A stretch of 64,000 nt of DNA from NCBI RefSeq assembly GCF_002154725.1, contig NZ_MTAW01000180.1, positions 1-64,000 on the forward strand, given 5' to 3'. This stretch comes from Nostoc sp. 106C. Lineage in GTDB: Bacteria > Cyanobacteriota > Cyanobacteriia > Cyanobacteriales > Nostocaceae. The notes beneath the pieces are model-generated. The model did no database searches and was not told where the DNA came from. It saw nothing but the letters and a program-made list of their open reading frames with translations. Position 1 is the stretch's first letter; every line of letters starts with the position of its first letter. Both the position numbers and the translations under genes were made by a program. Shown piece by piece: positions 45,890 through 56,915 of the stretch.

Positions 45890-46555
45890 GTGCAGCCGGA
45901 CTTATTAGGTTTGGAAATTAGTAAAGGAGAATTAAGGCGTTTAACTGGATTCGATCCAGAGGACGTTTTTCGACCCTCTATTATGGCAGACCGCGAGAAG
46001 CGATTAGGATTTTTGATCAACGAAGGATTGGTAGCCTTAGCGCTAACACCGATAATTGTTGGTGGTATTTACGCTTTTATTATTCTGCCAATAATTGGTT
46101 CTTCAATTAAATTAGGAATCATTTTACTAATTCTAGTGCCAATTGCTGTGATAGTTGGGCGATCGCTATGGCGGCGGTTCACCTGTCCTCAAGGGTTAAC
46201 AATTCTTTTAGATGAAGTTGATAAATATCATTCTGTAATCAACGCTATAGATATTAACGACCAATTAGCAACATCTGGAAATGCTCAAAGCAGTATCAAT
46301 GACCGAGATAAAGTTATCGCTGCTTTACAACTAATCAGAGAAGATTTAGTTCGAGCTTTGAAAACCGAACGAATTTTACGGGATAATAAAAAACTGCTTG
46401 CTAATAATCAAGAGTTATTTGTCAATAATTTAGCCAATCTCCAAGCCCTGCAACTTAGTAGTCAGGCAGGTGAATACGCCCAATTCCTCAATCAATCATT
46501 GCAGATTGCCCTCGATGTGCAAGCGGAAATCAGCAAATTACAGTCGCCACGTTGA
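45890..46555 (+). CDS. Conserved cyanobacterial membrane protein, function unknown
   Basis: A 221-residue protein I do not recognise as a named family. It has a soluble N-terminus with GLEISKGELRRLTGFDPEDVF, two adjacent membrane helices (about residues 43-62 and 66-88) and a long charged helical C-terminal half that may form a coiled coil (about 135-215). The start is GTG 45890 after AAGGAG. The stop codon lies only six bases before the next gene, so the two are probably co-transcribed. No catalytic motif is visible. Confidence 0.75.
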   Translation: MQPDLLGLEISKGELRRLTGFDPEDVFRPSIMADREKRLGFLINEGLVALALTPIIVGGIYAFIILPIIGSSIKLGIILLILVPIAVIVGRSLWRRFTCPQGLTILLDEVDKYHSVINAIDINDQLATSGNAQSSINDRDKVIAALQLIREDLVRALKTERILRDNKKLLANNQELFVNNLANLQALQLSSQAGEYAQFLNQSLQIALDVQAEISKLQSPR

Positions 46556-46560
46556 TTTAA

Positions 46561-47898
46561 ATGACCAACAAACCGAAAATTATTGTCCTGGATGACGATC
46601 CTACGGGTTCTCAAACAGTCCACAGCTGTTTGCTGCTGATGCACTGGGATGTGGAAACTTTACGAGTCGGTCTGCGAGATAATTCACCAATTTTCTTTAT
46701 TCTGACAAATACACGCGCTTTACCACCAGAATCAGCTGCATCTGTTACTAAAGAAGTCTGTCGTAACCTAAAAATTGCTCTAAATGCTGAAGGTATTACA
46801 GATTTTCTTGTTGTTAGTCGTTCGGATTCGACTTTAAGAGGACATTATCCGATTGAAACCGATGCGATCGCTCAAGAACTCGGGCCATTTGATGCTCATT
46901 TTCTCGTCCCAGCGTTTTTTGAAGGCGGACGCATCACCCGCGACAGCGTACATTATTTATTTATTGATGGTGTCCCTACCCCAGTGCATGAAACTGAATT
47001 TGCTCGTGATTCAGTGTTCAGCTACCATCACAGTTATTTGCCCAAGTATGTAGAAGAAAAAACCCAAGGACAAATCCCGGCTGAATCTGTTGCCAGATTT
47101 TTGCTCGATGATATTCGTGCTGGTACTCTAGAACGATTACTACAACTGAGTGGTAATCAATGCGTTGTTGTCGATGGTGAAACTCAAGCCGATCTTAATG
47201 CCTTTGCAGTAGATGTTTTAACAGCAGCAAGTCAAGGGAAACGCTTTTTATTCCGCAGTGCTGCTAGTATTTTAACGGCTTTGGCAGCCTTACCTCCCCA
47301 ACCGATTGCTCCAGAAAACATGGCAGAGTATGTACGTGGTGGTAAACCAGGTGCTGTGATTGTTGGTTCCCACGTTAAAAAGACAACTCAACAGTTAGAA
47401 GCACTGTTGCAAGAAGTGGGAACGGTAGGAATTGAAGTAAATGTTGCCCTACTACTTAACGATCCAGCGAATCAATCTGCTACACTGCTAACCGAGATCC
47501 TGGAAAGTACAAAAGCGGCACATGACGCTGGTAAAACACCAGTCGTTTATACAAGCCGTCAAGAACTTACTTTTAAGGACGTTAATACACGCTTAGAGTT
47601 TGGCATCAAGGTTTCCAGTTTATTAATGGATATTGTGCGAGGTTTACCATCTGATATAGGATTCTTAATTAGCAAAGGCGGCATTACCTCTAACGATGTC
47701 CTCAGTACTGGACTGGCCTTAACTTCAGCCCGTTTACTTGGTCAAATTTTAGCTGGTTGTTCGATGGTTTTGACAGCTTCTGACCATCCTCAGTTTTCTA
47801 AGTTGCCAGTAGTATTATTTCCTGGTAATGTTGGCGATGCTGATGCTTTGGCAATCGTTTATCACAGGTTGACAAAAACAGTTTCCCGTTCTGAGTGA
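46561..47898 (+). CDS. Four-carbon acid sugar kinase family protein (DUF1537)
   Basis: A 445-residue kinase of the four-carbon acid sugar family (OtnK/DtnK type), which phosphorylates sugar acids such as erythronate or threonate. The N-terminal substrate domain starts IIVLDDDPTGSQTV and includes SRSDSTLRGHYP and VPAFFEGGRITRDS. The C-terminal nucleotide domain contains VGSHVKKTTQQL and the late GGITSNDVL. No partner aldolase or dehydrogenase gene is nearby, so the pathway is uncertain. It starts six bases after the membrane-protein gene and precedes minC by about 120 bases. Confidence 0.88.
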   Translation: MTNKPKIIVLDDDPTGSQTVHSCLLLMHWDVETLRVGLRDNSPIFFILTNTRALPPESAASVTKEVCRNLKIALNAEGITDFLVVSRSDSTLRGHYPIETDAIAQELGPFDAHFLVPAFFEGGRITRDSVHYLFIDGVPTPVHETEFARDSVFSYHHSYLPKYVEEKTQGQIPAESVARFLLDDIRAGTLERLLQLSGNQCVVVDGETQADLNAFAVDVLTAASQGKRFLFRSAASILTALAALPPQPIAPENMAEYVRGGKPGAVIVGSHVKKTTQQLEALLQEVGTVGIEVNVALLLNDPANQSATLLTEILESTKAAHDAGKTPVVYTSRQELTFKDVNTRLEFGIKVSSLLMDIVRGLPSDIGFLISKGGITSNDVLSTGLALTSARLLGQILAGCSMVLTASDHPQFSKLPVVLFPGNVGDADALAIVYHRLTKTVSRSE

Positions 47899-48017
47899 AG
47901 ATTTTATTCATGTCTGATATACTCAGCGCTTTATGGTGTAAGGATGTTGTTGCATGATGCAAATAATCCAATATTGATAATTGCTCTGATTGTTCCTTGT
48001 TTTTTGGCTGGTGCTGC

Positions 48018-49112
48018 ATGACTTCTGATTCTGCCGATTTAGAGTCAAATTCTGCACTTCCTGATGCAGATTCAAGATCTAACGTTTCTGATAAAGAGTC
48101 AAACTCTATTCTCCCTGAGGTAGAGCTCAATTCTGTTCTTCAGTATTTAAAGTCAAATTCTACGCCTGCTGATGCGGTATCAAAGCCAGAAAAACCTGAC
48201 TCTCAGACAAATTCTGCGCCTGCTGATGCGTCATCAAATCCAGAGAACCCTGACTTACAAATAAATTCTAATTCTAAGGATGCAGCCTCCAATGCTGCCA
48301 TACCCAGTTTAGACTCAATTTCTGCCCTTTCCGATCTAAATGCTCTTGATTCCCCATTACCAGAAAATAAAGTAAAAAATAATATTCAAGTCCAATGGAA
48401 AACTGAGGAGGGAAGACTTTTATTAATTTTGCCAACAGAAGCACAAGTACCAGCCACAGAATTTAGCTGGTACGAAATTTGGCAACAGATGCGCCAACGC
48501 CTACAAACCGATCGCCTCCGGATACCAAATACACCAGTATATCTGTTGGCAAAAGACCGCTTGTTAGATAGCCGACAACTGCAAGAATTAGCTGAAGTTT
48601 TAAGTGAAGTTCAACTACAGCTAAAATCTGTAGCTACTAGTCGCCGTCAAACTGCGATCGCGGCTGTCTCCTCTGGCTATTCTGTAGAACAACTACAACC
48701 AGAAACTTCTCTAAGTTCGGAAATTAAAACTACCCCCACTCCCTTAGCAGATGCTTTATATCTAGAAATGACGGTACGTTCTGGAGTAGAAATCCGTCAT
48801 CCAGGAAGTGTCATCATCTTGGGAGATTTAAATCCAGGTGGTATTGTAGTTGCAGATGGAGATATTTTGGTTTGGGGTCGGTTACGCGGAGTCGCCCACG
48901 CTGGTGCTAGTGGCAATCGTGAGTGTCTAATCATGTCTTTGCAAATGGAACCAACCCAATTGCGGATTGCAGATGCTGTAGCTAGGGCACCAGAAAAATC
49001 GCCAACGCAGTTTTCCCCTGAAGTAGCGCATATGACACCGCAAGGCATTCGCATCGCTAGAGCAATTGATTTTTCCCGCAACCAATTAGGCAGGATCAAT
49101 CAGGAGCCATAA
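48018..49112 (+). CDS. minC: Septum site-determining protein MinC with repetitive N-terminal extension
   Basis: MinC blocks FtsZ assembly away from mid-cell. Here the first 115 or so residues are a low-complexity Ser/Asn/Asp/Pro tail with recurring SNSAxPxA-like units. A MinC N-terminal-like domain (about 115-215, starting VQWKTEEGRLLLILP) comes next. The C-terminal beta-helix (about 245-350) is clear: VRSGVEIRHPGSVIILGDLNPGG, VVADGDILVWGRLRGVAHAGASGN. The frame is open from TTG 47997, but ATG 48018 is a better start. The long tail is unusual compared with E. coli MinC (231 residues) but such extensions occur in cyanobacteria. It is first in a minC-minD-minE operon. Confidence 0.9.
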   Translation: MTSDSADLESNSALPDADSRSNVSDKESNSILPEVELNSVLQYLKSNSTPADAVSKPEKPDSQTNSAPADASSNPENPDLQINSNSKDAASNAAIPSLDSISALSDLNALDSPLPENKVKNNIQVQWKTEEGRLLLILPTEAQVPATEFSWYEIWQQMRQRLQTDRLRIPNTPVYLLAKDRLLDSRQLQELAEVLSEVQLQLKSVATSRRQTAIAAVSSGYSVEQLQPETSLSSEIKTTPTPLADALYLEMTVRSGVEIRHPGSVIILGDLNPGGIVVADGDILVWGRLRGVAHAGASGNRECLIMSLQMEPTQLRIADAVARAPEKSPTQFSPEVAHMTPQGIRIARAIDFSRNQLGRINQEP

Positions 49113-49156
49113 ATAATTACTATAATTCCTAAACCCTAATTGAGCGTGTTTCGATC

Positions 49157-49963
49157 ATGACTCGCATTATTGTCATTACCTCCGGCAAAGGAGGGGTGGG
49201 TAAAACCACAGTTTCAGCAAATCTGGGCATGGCTATAGCCAAAATTGGGCGTCAAGTAGCCTTAGTTGATGCGGATTTTGGTCTGAGAAATTTAGATTTG
49301 CTACTAGGGCTAGAAAACCGCATCGTTTATACGGCGGTGGAGGTTCTAGCTAGAGAGTGCCGTTTAGAACAAGCTTTGGTGAAAGATAAGCGGCAAACTA
49401 ATTTGGTACTTTTGCCAGCAGCCCAAAATCGCACCAAAGAATCAGTTACTCCCGACCAGATGAAGTTATTGGTGAATGCACTGGCGCAAAAGTACCAGTA
49501 CGTGATCATCGATAGCCCCGCAGGTATTGAAATGGGTTTCAAAAATGCGATCGCACCCGCTAAAGAAGCCCTAATTGTGACTACGCCAGAAATTTCTGCT
49601 GTCCGTGATGCTGACCGGGTAGTTGGGTTATTAGAAGCACAAGGCATTAAGCGTATTCATCTCATAATTAACCGGATCAGACCCGCAATGGTGCGAGCCA
49701 ATGATATGATGTCTGTTCAAGATGTTCAGGAACTTCTCGCCATCCCCTTGATTGGTGTGATCCCCGACGATGAGCGTGTTATTGTCTCTACCAATCGTGG
49801 CGAACCTCTAGTATTATCGGACACTCCCTCTATAGCTGCTACAGCCTTTGAGAACATTGCTCGCAGATTGGAAGGGGAATCTGTGGAATTTCTTGAACTC
49901 GACTCACCTAATGACAACATCTTCACTCGTCTGAGAAAGTTGTTGTGGACTAAGATTGGTTAA
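49157..49963 (+). CDS. minD: Septum site-determining ATPase MinD
   Basis: A 268-residue ParA/MinD ATPase that recruits MinC to the membrane. It has the deviant Walker A motif [10 protein letters not shown] at the N-terminus, [18 protein letters not shown], and the switch region [11 protein letters not shown]. The C-terminal amphipathic helix [13 protein letters not shown] should attach it to the membrane. It follows minC by 44 bases and precedes minE by 32 bases, the standard operon order. Length and motifs are typical, and the ATG at 49157 begins exactly at the conserved [11 protein letters not shown]. Confidence 0.97.
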   Translation: MTRIIVITSGKGGVGKTTVSANLGMAIAKIGRQVALVDADFGLRNLDLLLGLENRIVYTAVEVLARECRLEQALVKDKRQTNLVLLPAAQNRTKESVTPDQMKLLVNALAQKYQYVIIDSPAGIEMGFKNAIAPAKEALIVTTPEISAVRDADRVVGLLEAQGIKRIHLIINRIRPAMVRANDMMSVQDVQELLAIPLIGVIPDDERVIVSTNRGEPLVLSDTPSIAATAFENIARRLEGESVEFLELDSPNDNIFTRLRKLLWTKIG

Positions 49964-49995
49964 CTAATTTTCCTGTCTCCGCAGACCTATTTGCA

Positions 49996-50295
49996 ATGAT
50001 TCTTGAACTTCTAGAAAGGCTTTTTGTTCGTACTCCAGATACCAGTCGCACTCATGTTAAACGTCGCCTGCAATTGGTGATTGCCCACGATCGCGCTGAC
50101 ATAGACCCCCAGAAGTTGGAAAAAATGCGACAAGAAATCCTAGAGATTGTCTGTCGCTACGTAGAAGTTGATACAGATCACTTGGAGTTTTCCCTAGAAA
50201 GCAACCAACGAACCACAGCTTTGATTGCCAACTTGCCCATCCGTAGAGTCAAAGAAGATACAGAGGAATTAGAAAGCAGCGAAACAACTCTGTAG
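49996..50295 (+). CDS. minE: Cell division topological specificity factor MinE
   Basis: A 99-residue MinE, which stimulates the MinD ATPase and drives Min patterning. The N-terminal membrane and MinD-contact segment is ILELLERLF. The core [15 protein letters not shown]-like stretch (here [18 protein letters not shown]) and the strand DHLEFSLE complete the fold. It is the last gene of the min operon. About 225 AT-rich bases follow before the next gene on the opposite strand, with nothing I can assign. Confidence 0.96.
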   Translation: MILELLERLFVRTPDTSRTHVKRRLQLVIAHDRADIDPQKLEKMRQEILEIVCRYVEVDTDHLEFSLESNQRTTALIANLPIRRVKEDTEELESSETTL

Positions 50296-50520
50296 TTTAG
50301 TACTAAGTATCGTTCTAGCTAATAGCGATTAGCTGAGTGCTAATGGCTATAATTTTTTTGCGCTGAGGTCAAAATTTAAAAGGCTTTTATTATAATCTTT
50401 AAAGCTATGTTGAATATTACTTTTATTATTGTTTAGGCATTATTAAATGAGTTTGCTATTCAACATTTCATTTTTAATGAAAGGCTACTTGATTTTTCAT
50501 AAAATTAAGTGAAAAATCTT

Positions 50521-51030
50521 TTAATTTATCGACTGCAAGCCGTAATAAATACAGGCTAGACTGCCAACTAAATAGACAAACCAAGTTGAGAAAAAGCCAA
50601 TTGCTCTTCCAACAGAAGGACCATAGGTGTTAATTAGACCCCAGGCATGGGCAATCCGAGCAATCGTGAGTGTACCACCAAGAAGCCACACCAACCATAT
50701 TTGTGCCTGCATCAATTCCAGCGCAAGTACAAACAGCAATCCATGAGGTACATACTCAGCAAAATTGCTATGGGCACGAACCTTTCTTTGCAAGAGACTA
50801 GGATCTTTCCTCGGTTCGGGAAAGAGTTTTTGAGTCATATTCTCAACGCTACTAGCCCAAGGATTAGGATTAGCTAGGGGATCGGGCTGTTGCGCTACAT
50901 CTGCTTTAGATTCGCCATGCCAAACCCTTGTTTTTAGCCTTTCATCTGCTGCAATATACGACAGAGAAAAAGCAATAAGACCATTTAGCCCAATAAATAG
51001 AGTTGATACTGGAATACTATTTTCAATCAT
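50521..51030 (-). CDS. MAPEG family membrane protein
   Basis: A 169-residue MAPEG-superfamily protein (membrane-associated eicosanoid and glutathione metabolism). Four membrane helices are visible, with the signature RAHSNFAEYVPHGLLFVLALEL in parts (RAHxNFxEYxP) and ERLKTRVWHGE after the first helix. Between helices 1 and 2 there is a longer loop rich in Pro and Asn (about residues 45-75). Bacterial members are often glutathione transferase or peroxidase-like, or of unknown function. It lies alone on the minus strand between the min operon and a second minus-strand gene. Confidence 0.88.
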   Translation of the reverse strand: MIENSIPVSTLFIGLNGLIAFSLSYIAADERLKTRVWHGESKADVAQQPDPLANPNPWASSVENMTQKLFPEPRKDPSLLQRKVRAHSNFAEYVPHGLLFVLALELMQAQIWLVWLLGGTLTIARIAHAWGLINTYGPSVGRAIGFFSTWFVYLVGSLACIYYGLQSIN

Positions 51031-51192
51031 CTTGATTTTTCAACTACATTGCTATATTTAATTGAGAATATCAAACTCAGAACTTATTTTTTAATCATAC
51101 GACTAATAGACTTATTCCAAAAATCTCAATAAGTTCAAAAGTAACCATCTGTATAAACACCTCTGAAAAATGACAAATGACTATAAAAAAAT

Positions 51193-51220
51193 TCCCGTTG
51201 TCAACTCAGCAACAACGGGA
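51193..51220 (-). terminator. Intrinsic terminator of the minus-strand exported-protein gene
   Basis: Bases 51193-51201 (TCCCGTTGT) pair with 51212-51220 (ACAACGGGA). On the minus strand the stem is followed by TTTTTT. It lies 26 bases after the stop codon of the gene ending at 51247. Confidence 0.85.
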
Positions 51221-51246
51221 TTCTATAGTTTTTTATATAAACTAAA

Positions 51247-52578
51247 CTATCGAGAAGCGACTTGTGGGCCTGCCCAAACTTCTGTAAGTTTTTGACCAAA
51301 AGTAATTGGCTGATCTGTATCTGTATTTGTATTTACAGTCTTACCATCAATTGCCACTTTCACTAAAGGCCAGTCTTCATCACCGAGTTCGCCTGCACGG
51401 AAAAGTGCGTGATCGGGTTGACTCTTACTCCAACCTAATAACACTGCAATTTTTTCATGCTCATCTGCATCACTAACAGGAGAAACAGTGCTGGCTTGAT
51501 TGTTTTGTCGATCCCAAATTACTGCACGATCTGTAGAATCGGCTGTGTTGAATATACCTTCAAACTTGCGTGCTAAAAAGCGATCGCCTTTTTCTGACCA
51601 GCTGACAGGCACTAATACCCCAATTTTACCATTGCCCTCTGTCACTTCTGGAGACTGCGCTTTTGCTTGTAATAGAGGATCGCTAAGGACAGAAGTTGAA
51701 GCAATTACTCGTAACTTCTTAGTTTGTATATCTTCAACAAACAAAACACTAGTGACACGGCTATTGTACATTTCGGGTTTTACTTCTAGTCGCACCCTAC
51801 TATAAACAACATACTTTCCATCTGGAGAAACTACAGGAACACTGCGGTAGTAACGTACTCCAGAACGTCCCTGAGAACCAATCGCCTCCTGAGTAGCCGT
51901 AATCCATTTCCAAGGAATAGGATGGGGACTACCAATAGGATCTGCTGCTACTGCTTGTTCTGGTCCAGGTTGTTCAGAAACAGGTATTTCCGTGTTGGTG
52001 TTTGGTTGTGATTCTCTCAAAATGGGAGAAACTTGAGTTGCTGCCAATGATTGGGTAACAATTATTTCTTTTGGCTGAGAATTATCTGCTGTTAAAGATT
52101 GAATTTTTGAATTTCTTAATTTTTTTAATAAATTCAATTGACTAGAAGACAGCTTTGCAGATGGTGCGAGTTCCACCGCTGCAAATGGATCTTTATTAGG
52201 TACATTGCTGCTGGAAACAGAATCCTCTTTGAGAGGATTTGCTACTTCTGCCGACGGCTCAATTTTGTCTGTTGGTAAGGATTGAGATTCTCCAACAGTA
52301 CCCATTCCTTGTGGCTGAGATTCAGATTCTTTTGTCAAGGTATTACTTGGTGCCGCTTGTAATATATCAGCTACATCAGGTTCGCTAACAGCAGCCATTT
52401 CTATTGACGTTGAACCAGATTTTTCACTCTCAGATGTGCTTTTTGCTACTTCTGATTGCCTAGCTGAGGTAGAGTGTCCTGATGCTGCTACTAGCGGCGC
52501 AATCAGTACAACAACAGCAGCATATTTAATAAATGGTTGTACGCGAAACCATCCTGACAGCAAAAGAGGTTTAAGCAT
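51247..52578 (-). CDS. Exported or membrane-anchored protein with TolB/WD40-like C-terminal region
   Basis: About 443 residues. An N-terminal hydrophobic segment (YAAVVVLIAPLVAA) looks like a signal anchor. Residues about 40-215 are a Ser/Thr/Pro/Glu-rich disordered spacer. The last 220 residues contain beta-propeller-like strands (VPVVSPDGKYVVYSRV, VLFVEDIQTKKLRVIAS, RAVIWDRQNN) resembling TolB or WD40 blades. I do not know its function; it looks like a conserved cyanobacterial cell-envelope protein. The frame is open from TTG 52632, but ATG 52578 has AGAGAG at a suitable distance. A terminator follows at 51193-51220. Confidence 0.7.
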   Translation of the reverse strand: MLKPLLLSGWFRVQPFIKYAAVVVLIAPLVAASGHSTSARQSEVAKSTSESEKSGSTSIEMAAVSEPDVADILQAAPSNTLTKESESQPQGMGTVGESQSLPTDKIEPSAEVANPLKEDSVSSSNVPNKDPFAAVELAPSAKLSSSQLNLLKKLRNSKIQSLTADNSQPKEIIVTQSLAATQVSPILRESQPNTNTEIPVSEQPGPEQAVAADPIGSPHPIPWKWITATQEAIGSQGRSGVRYYRSVPVVSPDGKYVVYSRVRLEVKPEMYNSRVTSVLFVEDIQTKKLRVIASTSVLSDPLLQAKAQSPEVTEGNGKIGVLVPVSWSEKGDRFLARKFEGIFNTADSTDRAVIWDRQNNQASTVSPVSDADEHEKIAVLLGWSKSQPDHALFRAGELGDEDWPLVKVAIDGKTVNTNTDTDQPITFGQKLTEVWAGPQVASR

Positions 52579-53464
52579 GGGTTGACTCTCTAAGGGGGCG
52601 GTTGCTGTGTGAGGAGCAGACCTGGGCAGCAATGGGGTTGGCTATAACTATAGGTATAACAAGAAACTCAAAGCTTTAACGAGATAATTTGTTCAAAATT
52701 ATCACACTTTTACAAAACTTAAGTATCATAGTTAACACCTAAAAACAGTACTATATTGATATTCGTCAGCCATCTGTTATTATAGTAATAATACAGATTA
52801 ACCGAGCAATATAAATCACAAAATAGGCTGGCTCAAGACTTAATGCCCAATCGTACCTAGGGGTATCGCTAAAGGGGAATTAAGGCTACCATTCCAAGCT
52901 GTTAATAACCACAGCCAAGATTAAAATAACTGGGCTGTTAGGAGTTGTATTGAGGATAGCTAACCTGCAGGCCGCTTCCCTACTCATAACCTACCTGCGA
53001 CAAGAGCGCAGAATTTAACTCAGGGTAAATTTGAGGCGTTACTTGAAAAGCTGGCAAAGCTGACGCGCAACATATTTAATTCTCAAAAACCACTACTAGT
53101 ATCTACCCAAGAGCATAAATTGTCATCTGTTCTACATTAATTGTGAGAACATAGTGACATTTCGATGTAAATCCACCATCAGCTCAATTCTAGGAAACAC
53201 ACGAAACGATAGTCAGCAGGTAGATGCACAGAACATTGTCGCCAGACATCGCCAAAGAACTGATAACGCTAGCAGCACAAGCAGTTATTACTAGCTTACT
53301 TGCTGCTTAACTTAAACTTAATTATAAGTCTATCAAGGAACTTTTGCTTTCACCAATACCAAACCACTTTAGCACCAAAAAACTTATTTATTGGCTGATT
53401 ATTTTGCAATAGTTAAAAGTCTAAATGTTGACTGTTGACTGCTAACCCTTGACTATTGACTAAC
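52579..53464. other. Long intergenic region upstream of fmt with short coding-like stretches
   Basis: About 880 bases. The middle (52860-53310) is GC-richer than its surroundings and contains short open stretches in different frames: 52950-53018, a frame ending at TAA 53137-53139, and a 28-codon ORF 53224-53310 starting MHRTLSPDIAKEL. None has a recognised family. They could be pieces of a decayed gene or a small RNA gene; I cannot decide. The last 60 bases are simple spacer repeats (TTGACTGTTGACTGCTAA). Confidence 0.4.
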
Positions 53465-54469
53465 ATGAAAATCGTATGTTTTGGTACTCCCCAGTTTGCT
53501 GTTCCGACTCTAGAAAAATTGCTGAATCATCCAGATATAGAGGTTTTGGCAGTTGTCACTCAACCAGATAAACGCCGAGAAAGAGGGAATAAACTGACAC
53601 CTTCACCAGTAAAAACCCTTGCTACTGCTGCTAACTTGCCAGTATGGCAACCCCAGCGACTGAAAAAACATACTGCAACGTTAACCAAACTCAAACAATC
53701 AGGTGCAGATGCGTTTGTTGTAGTGGCCTATGGGCAAATTTTGTCGCAACAAATTTTAGATATGCCGAAGTTGGGTTGTATTAACGTGCATGGCTCAATT
53801 CTACCGAAGTATCGGGGTGCTGCTCCGATTCAGTGGTGTTTGTATAATGGCGAAGTGGAAACGGGGATCACCACGATGTTGATGGATGCAGGGATGGATA
53901 CAGGTGCAATGCTGCTCAAAGCAACTACACCTATTGAATTACTAGATAATGCTCAAACTTTAGCCGAAAAGCTAGCTACACTCGGTGCCAACTTATTGCT
54001 GGAAACCTTATTTAAACTGGAACGACAGGAAATCACAGCAATTCCTCAGGATAATTCAAAAGCGACTTATGCACCGTTAATTCAAAAGCATGATTACGGG
54101 TTAGATTGGTCCAAGAGTGCTATGCAATTACACAACCAAATTAGAAGCTTTTACCCTAACTGCACTGCCAGCTTTCGCAACCAAGCGCTAAAAATTACTG
54201 CTACCGTTCCCCTTGGTTCTGCTTACAGCTACAATCTACCACCAGAATTAGAAAAAATTATTCATAAATTGCCTGATTTGTCAACGTTATCCGGTAGTCC
54301 GGGAGAAGTAGTAAACATTACCAAGGGAATTGGAGCGATTGTCCAAACTGGCGAAGGTATGTTGTTGTTGCGAGAGGTTCAGCTAGCTGGCAAACGTCCT
54401 CAGTCGGGATGGGATTTTGTGAATGGCACCCGCTTAACTATAGGAGAAGTGTTTGCTTCTGGAAGCTAA
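53465..54469 (+). CDS. fmt: Methionyl-tRNA formyltransferase
   Basis: Fmt formylates initiator Met-tRNA using 10-formyltetrahydrofolate. The 334-residue protein starts [17 protein letters not shown]. It contains the formyl-folate binding and catalytic region [19 protein letters not shown] (Asn and His of the active site) and [15 protein letters not shown] with the catalytic Asp. The C-terminal OB-like domain begins near [10 protein letters not shown]. Length is typical. The frame opens at TTG 53456, but ATG 53465 begins the conserved N-terminus. It stands alone; a DUF6464 gene faces it 50 bases downstream. Confidence 0.97.
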   Translation: MKIVCFGTPQFAVPTLEKLLNHPDIEVLAVVTQPDKRRERGNKLTPSPVKTLATAANLPVWQPQRLKKHTATLTKLKQSGADAFVVVAYGQILSQQILDMPKLGCINVHGSILPKYRGAAPIQWCLYNGEVETGITTMLMDAGMDTGAMLLKATTPIELLDNAQTLAEKLATLGANLLLETLFKLERQEITAIPQDNSKATYAPLIQKHDYGLDWSKSAMQLHNQIRSFYPNCTASFRNQALKITATVPLGSAYSYNLPPELEKIIHKLPDLSTLSGSPGEVVNITKGIGAIVQTGEGMLLLREVQLAGKRPQSGWDFVNGTRLTIGEVFASGS

Positions 54470-54519
54470 CAAAGGGGGAGATGGAGTTTTTAACTCCTCA
54501 CTCCTGGTTGCAGGCTACA

Positions 54520-54891
54520 TCACTCTCGACTGTTTACTGTTAAATTTTCGTAAAAACGGCAAGATTTACAAGGACCACTGGGATTGACTGCACAACGGAC
54601 GATTTCTGAATGAGCATTGTAGCTACAAGTGGCATCGCCGATTACCCAACGTCCCTCTACCAAACTTTTCTCAGCTGGTCTTTGAGCAGACTGTACGTAA
54701 AGGGCTATATTATGCAAGCGGTAGCGCCCTGCTTTAAGTTGGTATTTATGACGGCGTTCCAAAACTGCATAGGTTTTGCCTTCAAAATCGAGGTAGTTCC
54801 CTGGTTGGGGTGTCCAATCAAGTTGCGCTCTCCCGAGGGACTGACGCGGATGCGTCAATATCACCTCGGTTGGTAAAGAGTTTGGCTCCAT
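54520..54891 (-). CDS. DUF6464 family protein (cyanobacteria-specific)
   Basis: A 123-residue protein with features I associate with the cyanobacterial DUF6464 family: the N-terminal LPTEVILTHPRQSLG, then DWTPQPGNYLDFEGKTYAVL, HKYQLKAGRYRLHNIALYVQ, and a Cys-rich tail with CSYNAHSEIVRCAVNPSGPC and CKSCRFYE. The four or five C-terminal cysteines could bind a metal. Function is unknown. It converges with fmt. The ATG at 54891 begins MEPNSLPTEV, which matches the family start as I remember it. Confidence 0.75.
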   Translation of the reverse strand: MEPNSLPTEVILTHPRQSLGRAQLDWTPQPGNYLDFEGKTYAVLERRHKYQLKAGRYRLHNIALYVQSAQRPAEKSLVEGRWVIGDATCSYNAHSEIVRCAVNPSGPCKSCRFYENLTVNSRE

Positions 54892-55131
54892 AAGCTTATG
54901 TGATTTGATTTACATTATAAGGATGGTATCGTAGTAACCTCTTTTAGCTTACCGAATTTAGATTATAATTAATAGTTTGCTAAATTTTTTGGGCTTATAT
55001 GCAGCGATCGCCTTGTGAAAGTGCATATTGATAGACAATCGCTGTCTGTTGGAGCTATGTAAATCAAAACCTGCCAATTGTAGATCGTTGTTGAGGCTAT
55101 ATTAAAGCATCAATCTCAGTAACGATTGTGT

Positions 55132-55950
55132 ATGGCATTTATACAAGAAAGTCCAAACAAACTTACCCTGACATTCCGACCTTGGTATATGTGGAGCGTA
55201 GCGGGATTATGCTGCTTGGTCTGGTCACCCTTGTTTAGCATCTTTGCATCCCAATTCACCACTACTGCATTAATGTGTCAGCGTCCAAAGCCGCAGTCAG
55301 AAACTTGTCAGTTAGTCAAGACAAACATTTTCTTGTTTAACACTAAAAATATCCCGATAAAAAAATTGCAGGGAGCGAGGATTTATAAACAGAGTATTAG
55401 TGATTCAACTGGTCAATTCCAAACACTTGTATTAATTACTAACGAAAAAGAAATAGTTTTTTCTTCTACCAAGACTTTTCGCCCTAGCATTACTAGTCAT
55501 GAACTCGATAAGATTGCATATCAAATTAATCATTTTGTCAACAATCCTCAAGAGTCATCTTTAAAGATAGAGAAAGGAGATATTTTAATAATTAAAATTT
55601 TTATGGCTGTAATCACGCTGAATCTGTTGTAGTTTGCTTTTTGTAGTGATGTTGTTACTTGCGTTTTTGATAAAAGTCGCGGTTCTCTAATTAAAAAACG
55701 TCAGTGGTTTTTGATCATTACTAAAACCGTAGAGTATCAATTGCAAGATATTATTGATATTCAGGTTCAAGAAAAGCAAAGTCGCAGCTTTACAGGCTAT
55801 CGCATCACCTTATTTAGAGATTCTGGCAAAGATATACATCTGACTAGTTACCAGACTAATTATTTCAAAGACAGGCAAAAAATGGATGAAACTGCTGATG
55901 CGATCGCTAAATTTTTGAGTCGGTATAGCAATTCCCGATTTGATTCATAA
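55132..55950 (+). pseudogene. Membrane-protein gene interrupted by an in-frame TAG
   Basis: Two reading frames on either side of a TAG codon (55630-55632) are in the same frame, with no further stop until 55950. The sequence after the stop continues sensibly (VVTCVFDKSRGSLIKKRQW, then EYQLQDIIDIQVQEKQSRS). Together they give a protein of about 272 residues: an N-terminal membrane helix (WSVAGLCCLVWSPLFSIFA), a soluble part, a second hydrophobic stretch at the stop, and a C-terminal PH-like beta domain. This looks like one gene broken by a nonsense mutation, or possibly a sequencing error. The start is ATG 55132, or TTG 55126. I do not know the family. Confidence 0.7.
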
Positions 55951-56840
<890 letters not shown>

Positions 56841-56915
56841 GTTATTGAGGAATTCATTTTAATTTCTCATTTAGCTCGCAATCAAGTTTCTTAATTAGCA
56901 AGCACCTTTAGTAAG

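Noticed and set aside
54470-54520. ACTCCTCACTCC, similar to the Yfr1 small RNA core
   Set aside because: Only part of the core matches, the expected flanking hairpins are missing and the location after fmt is not typical.
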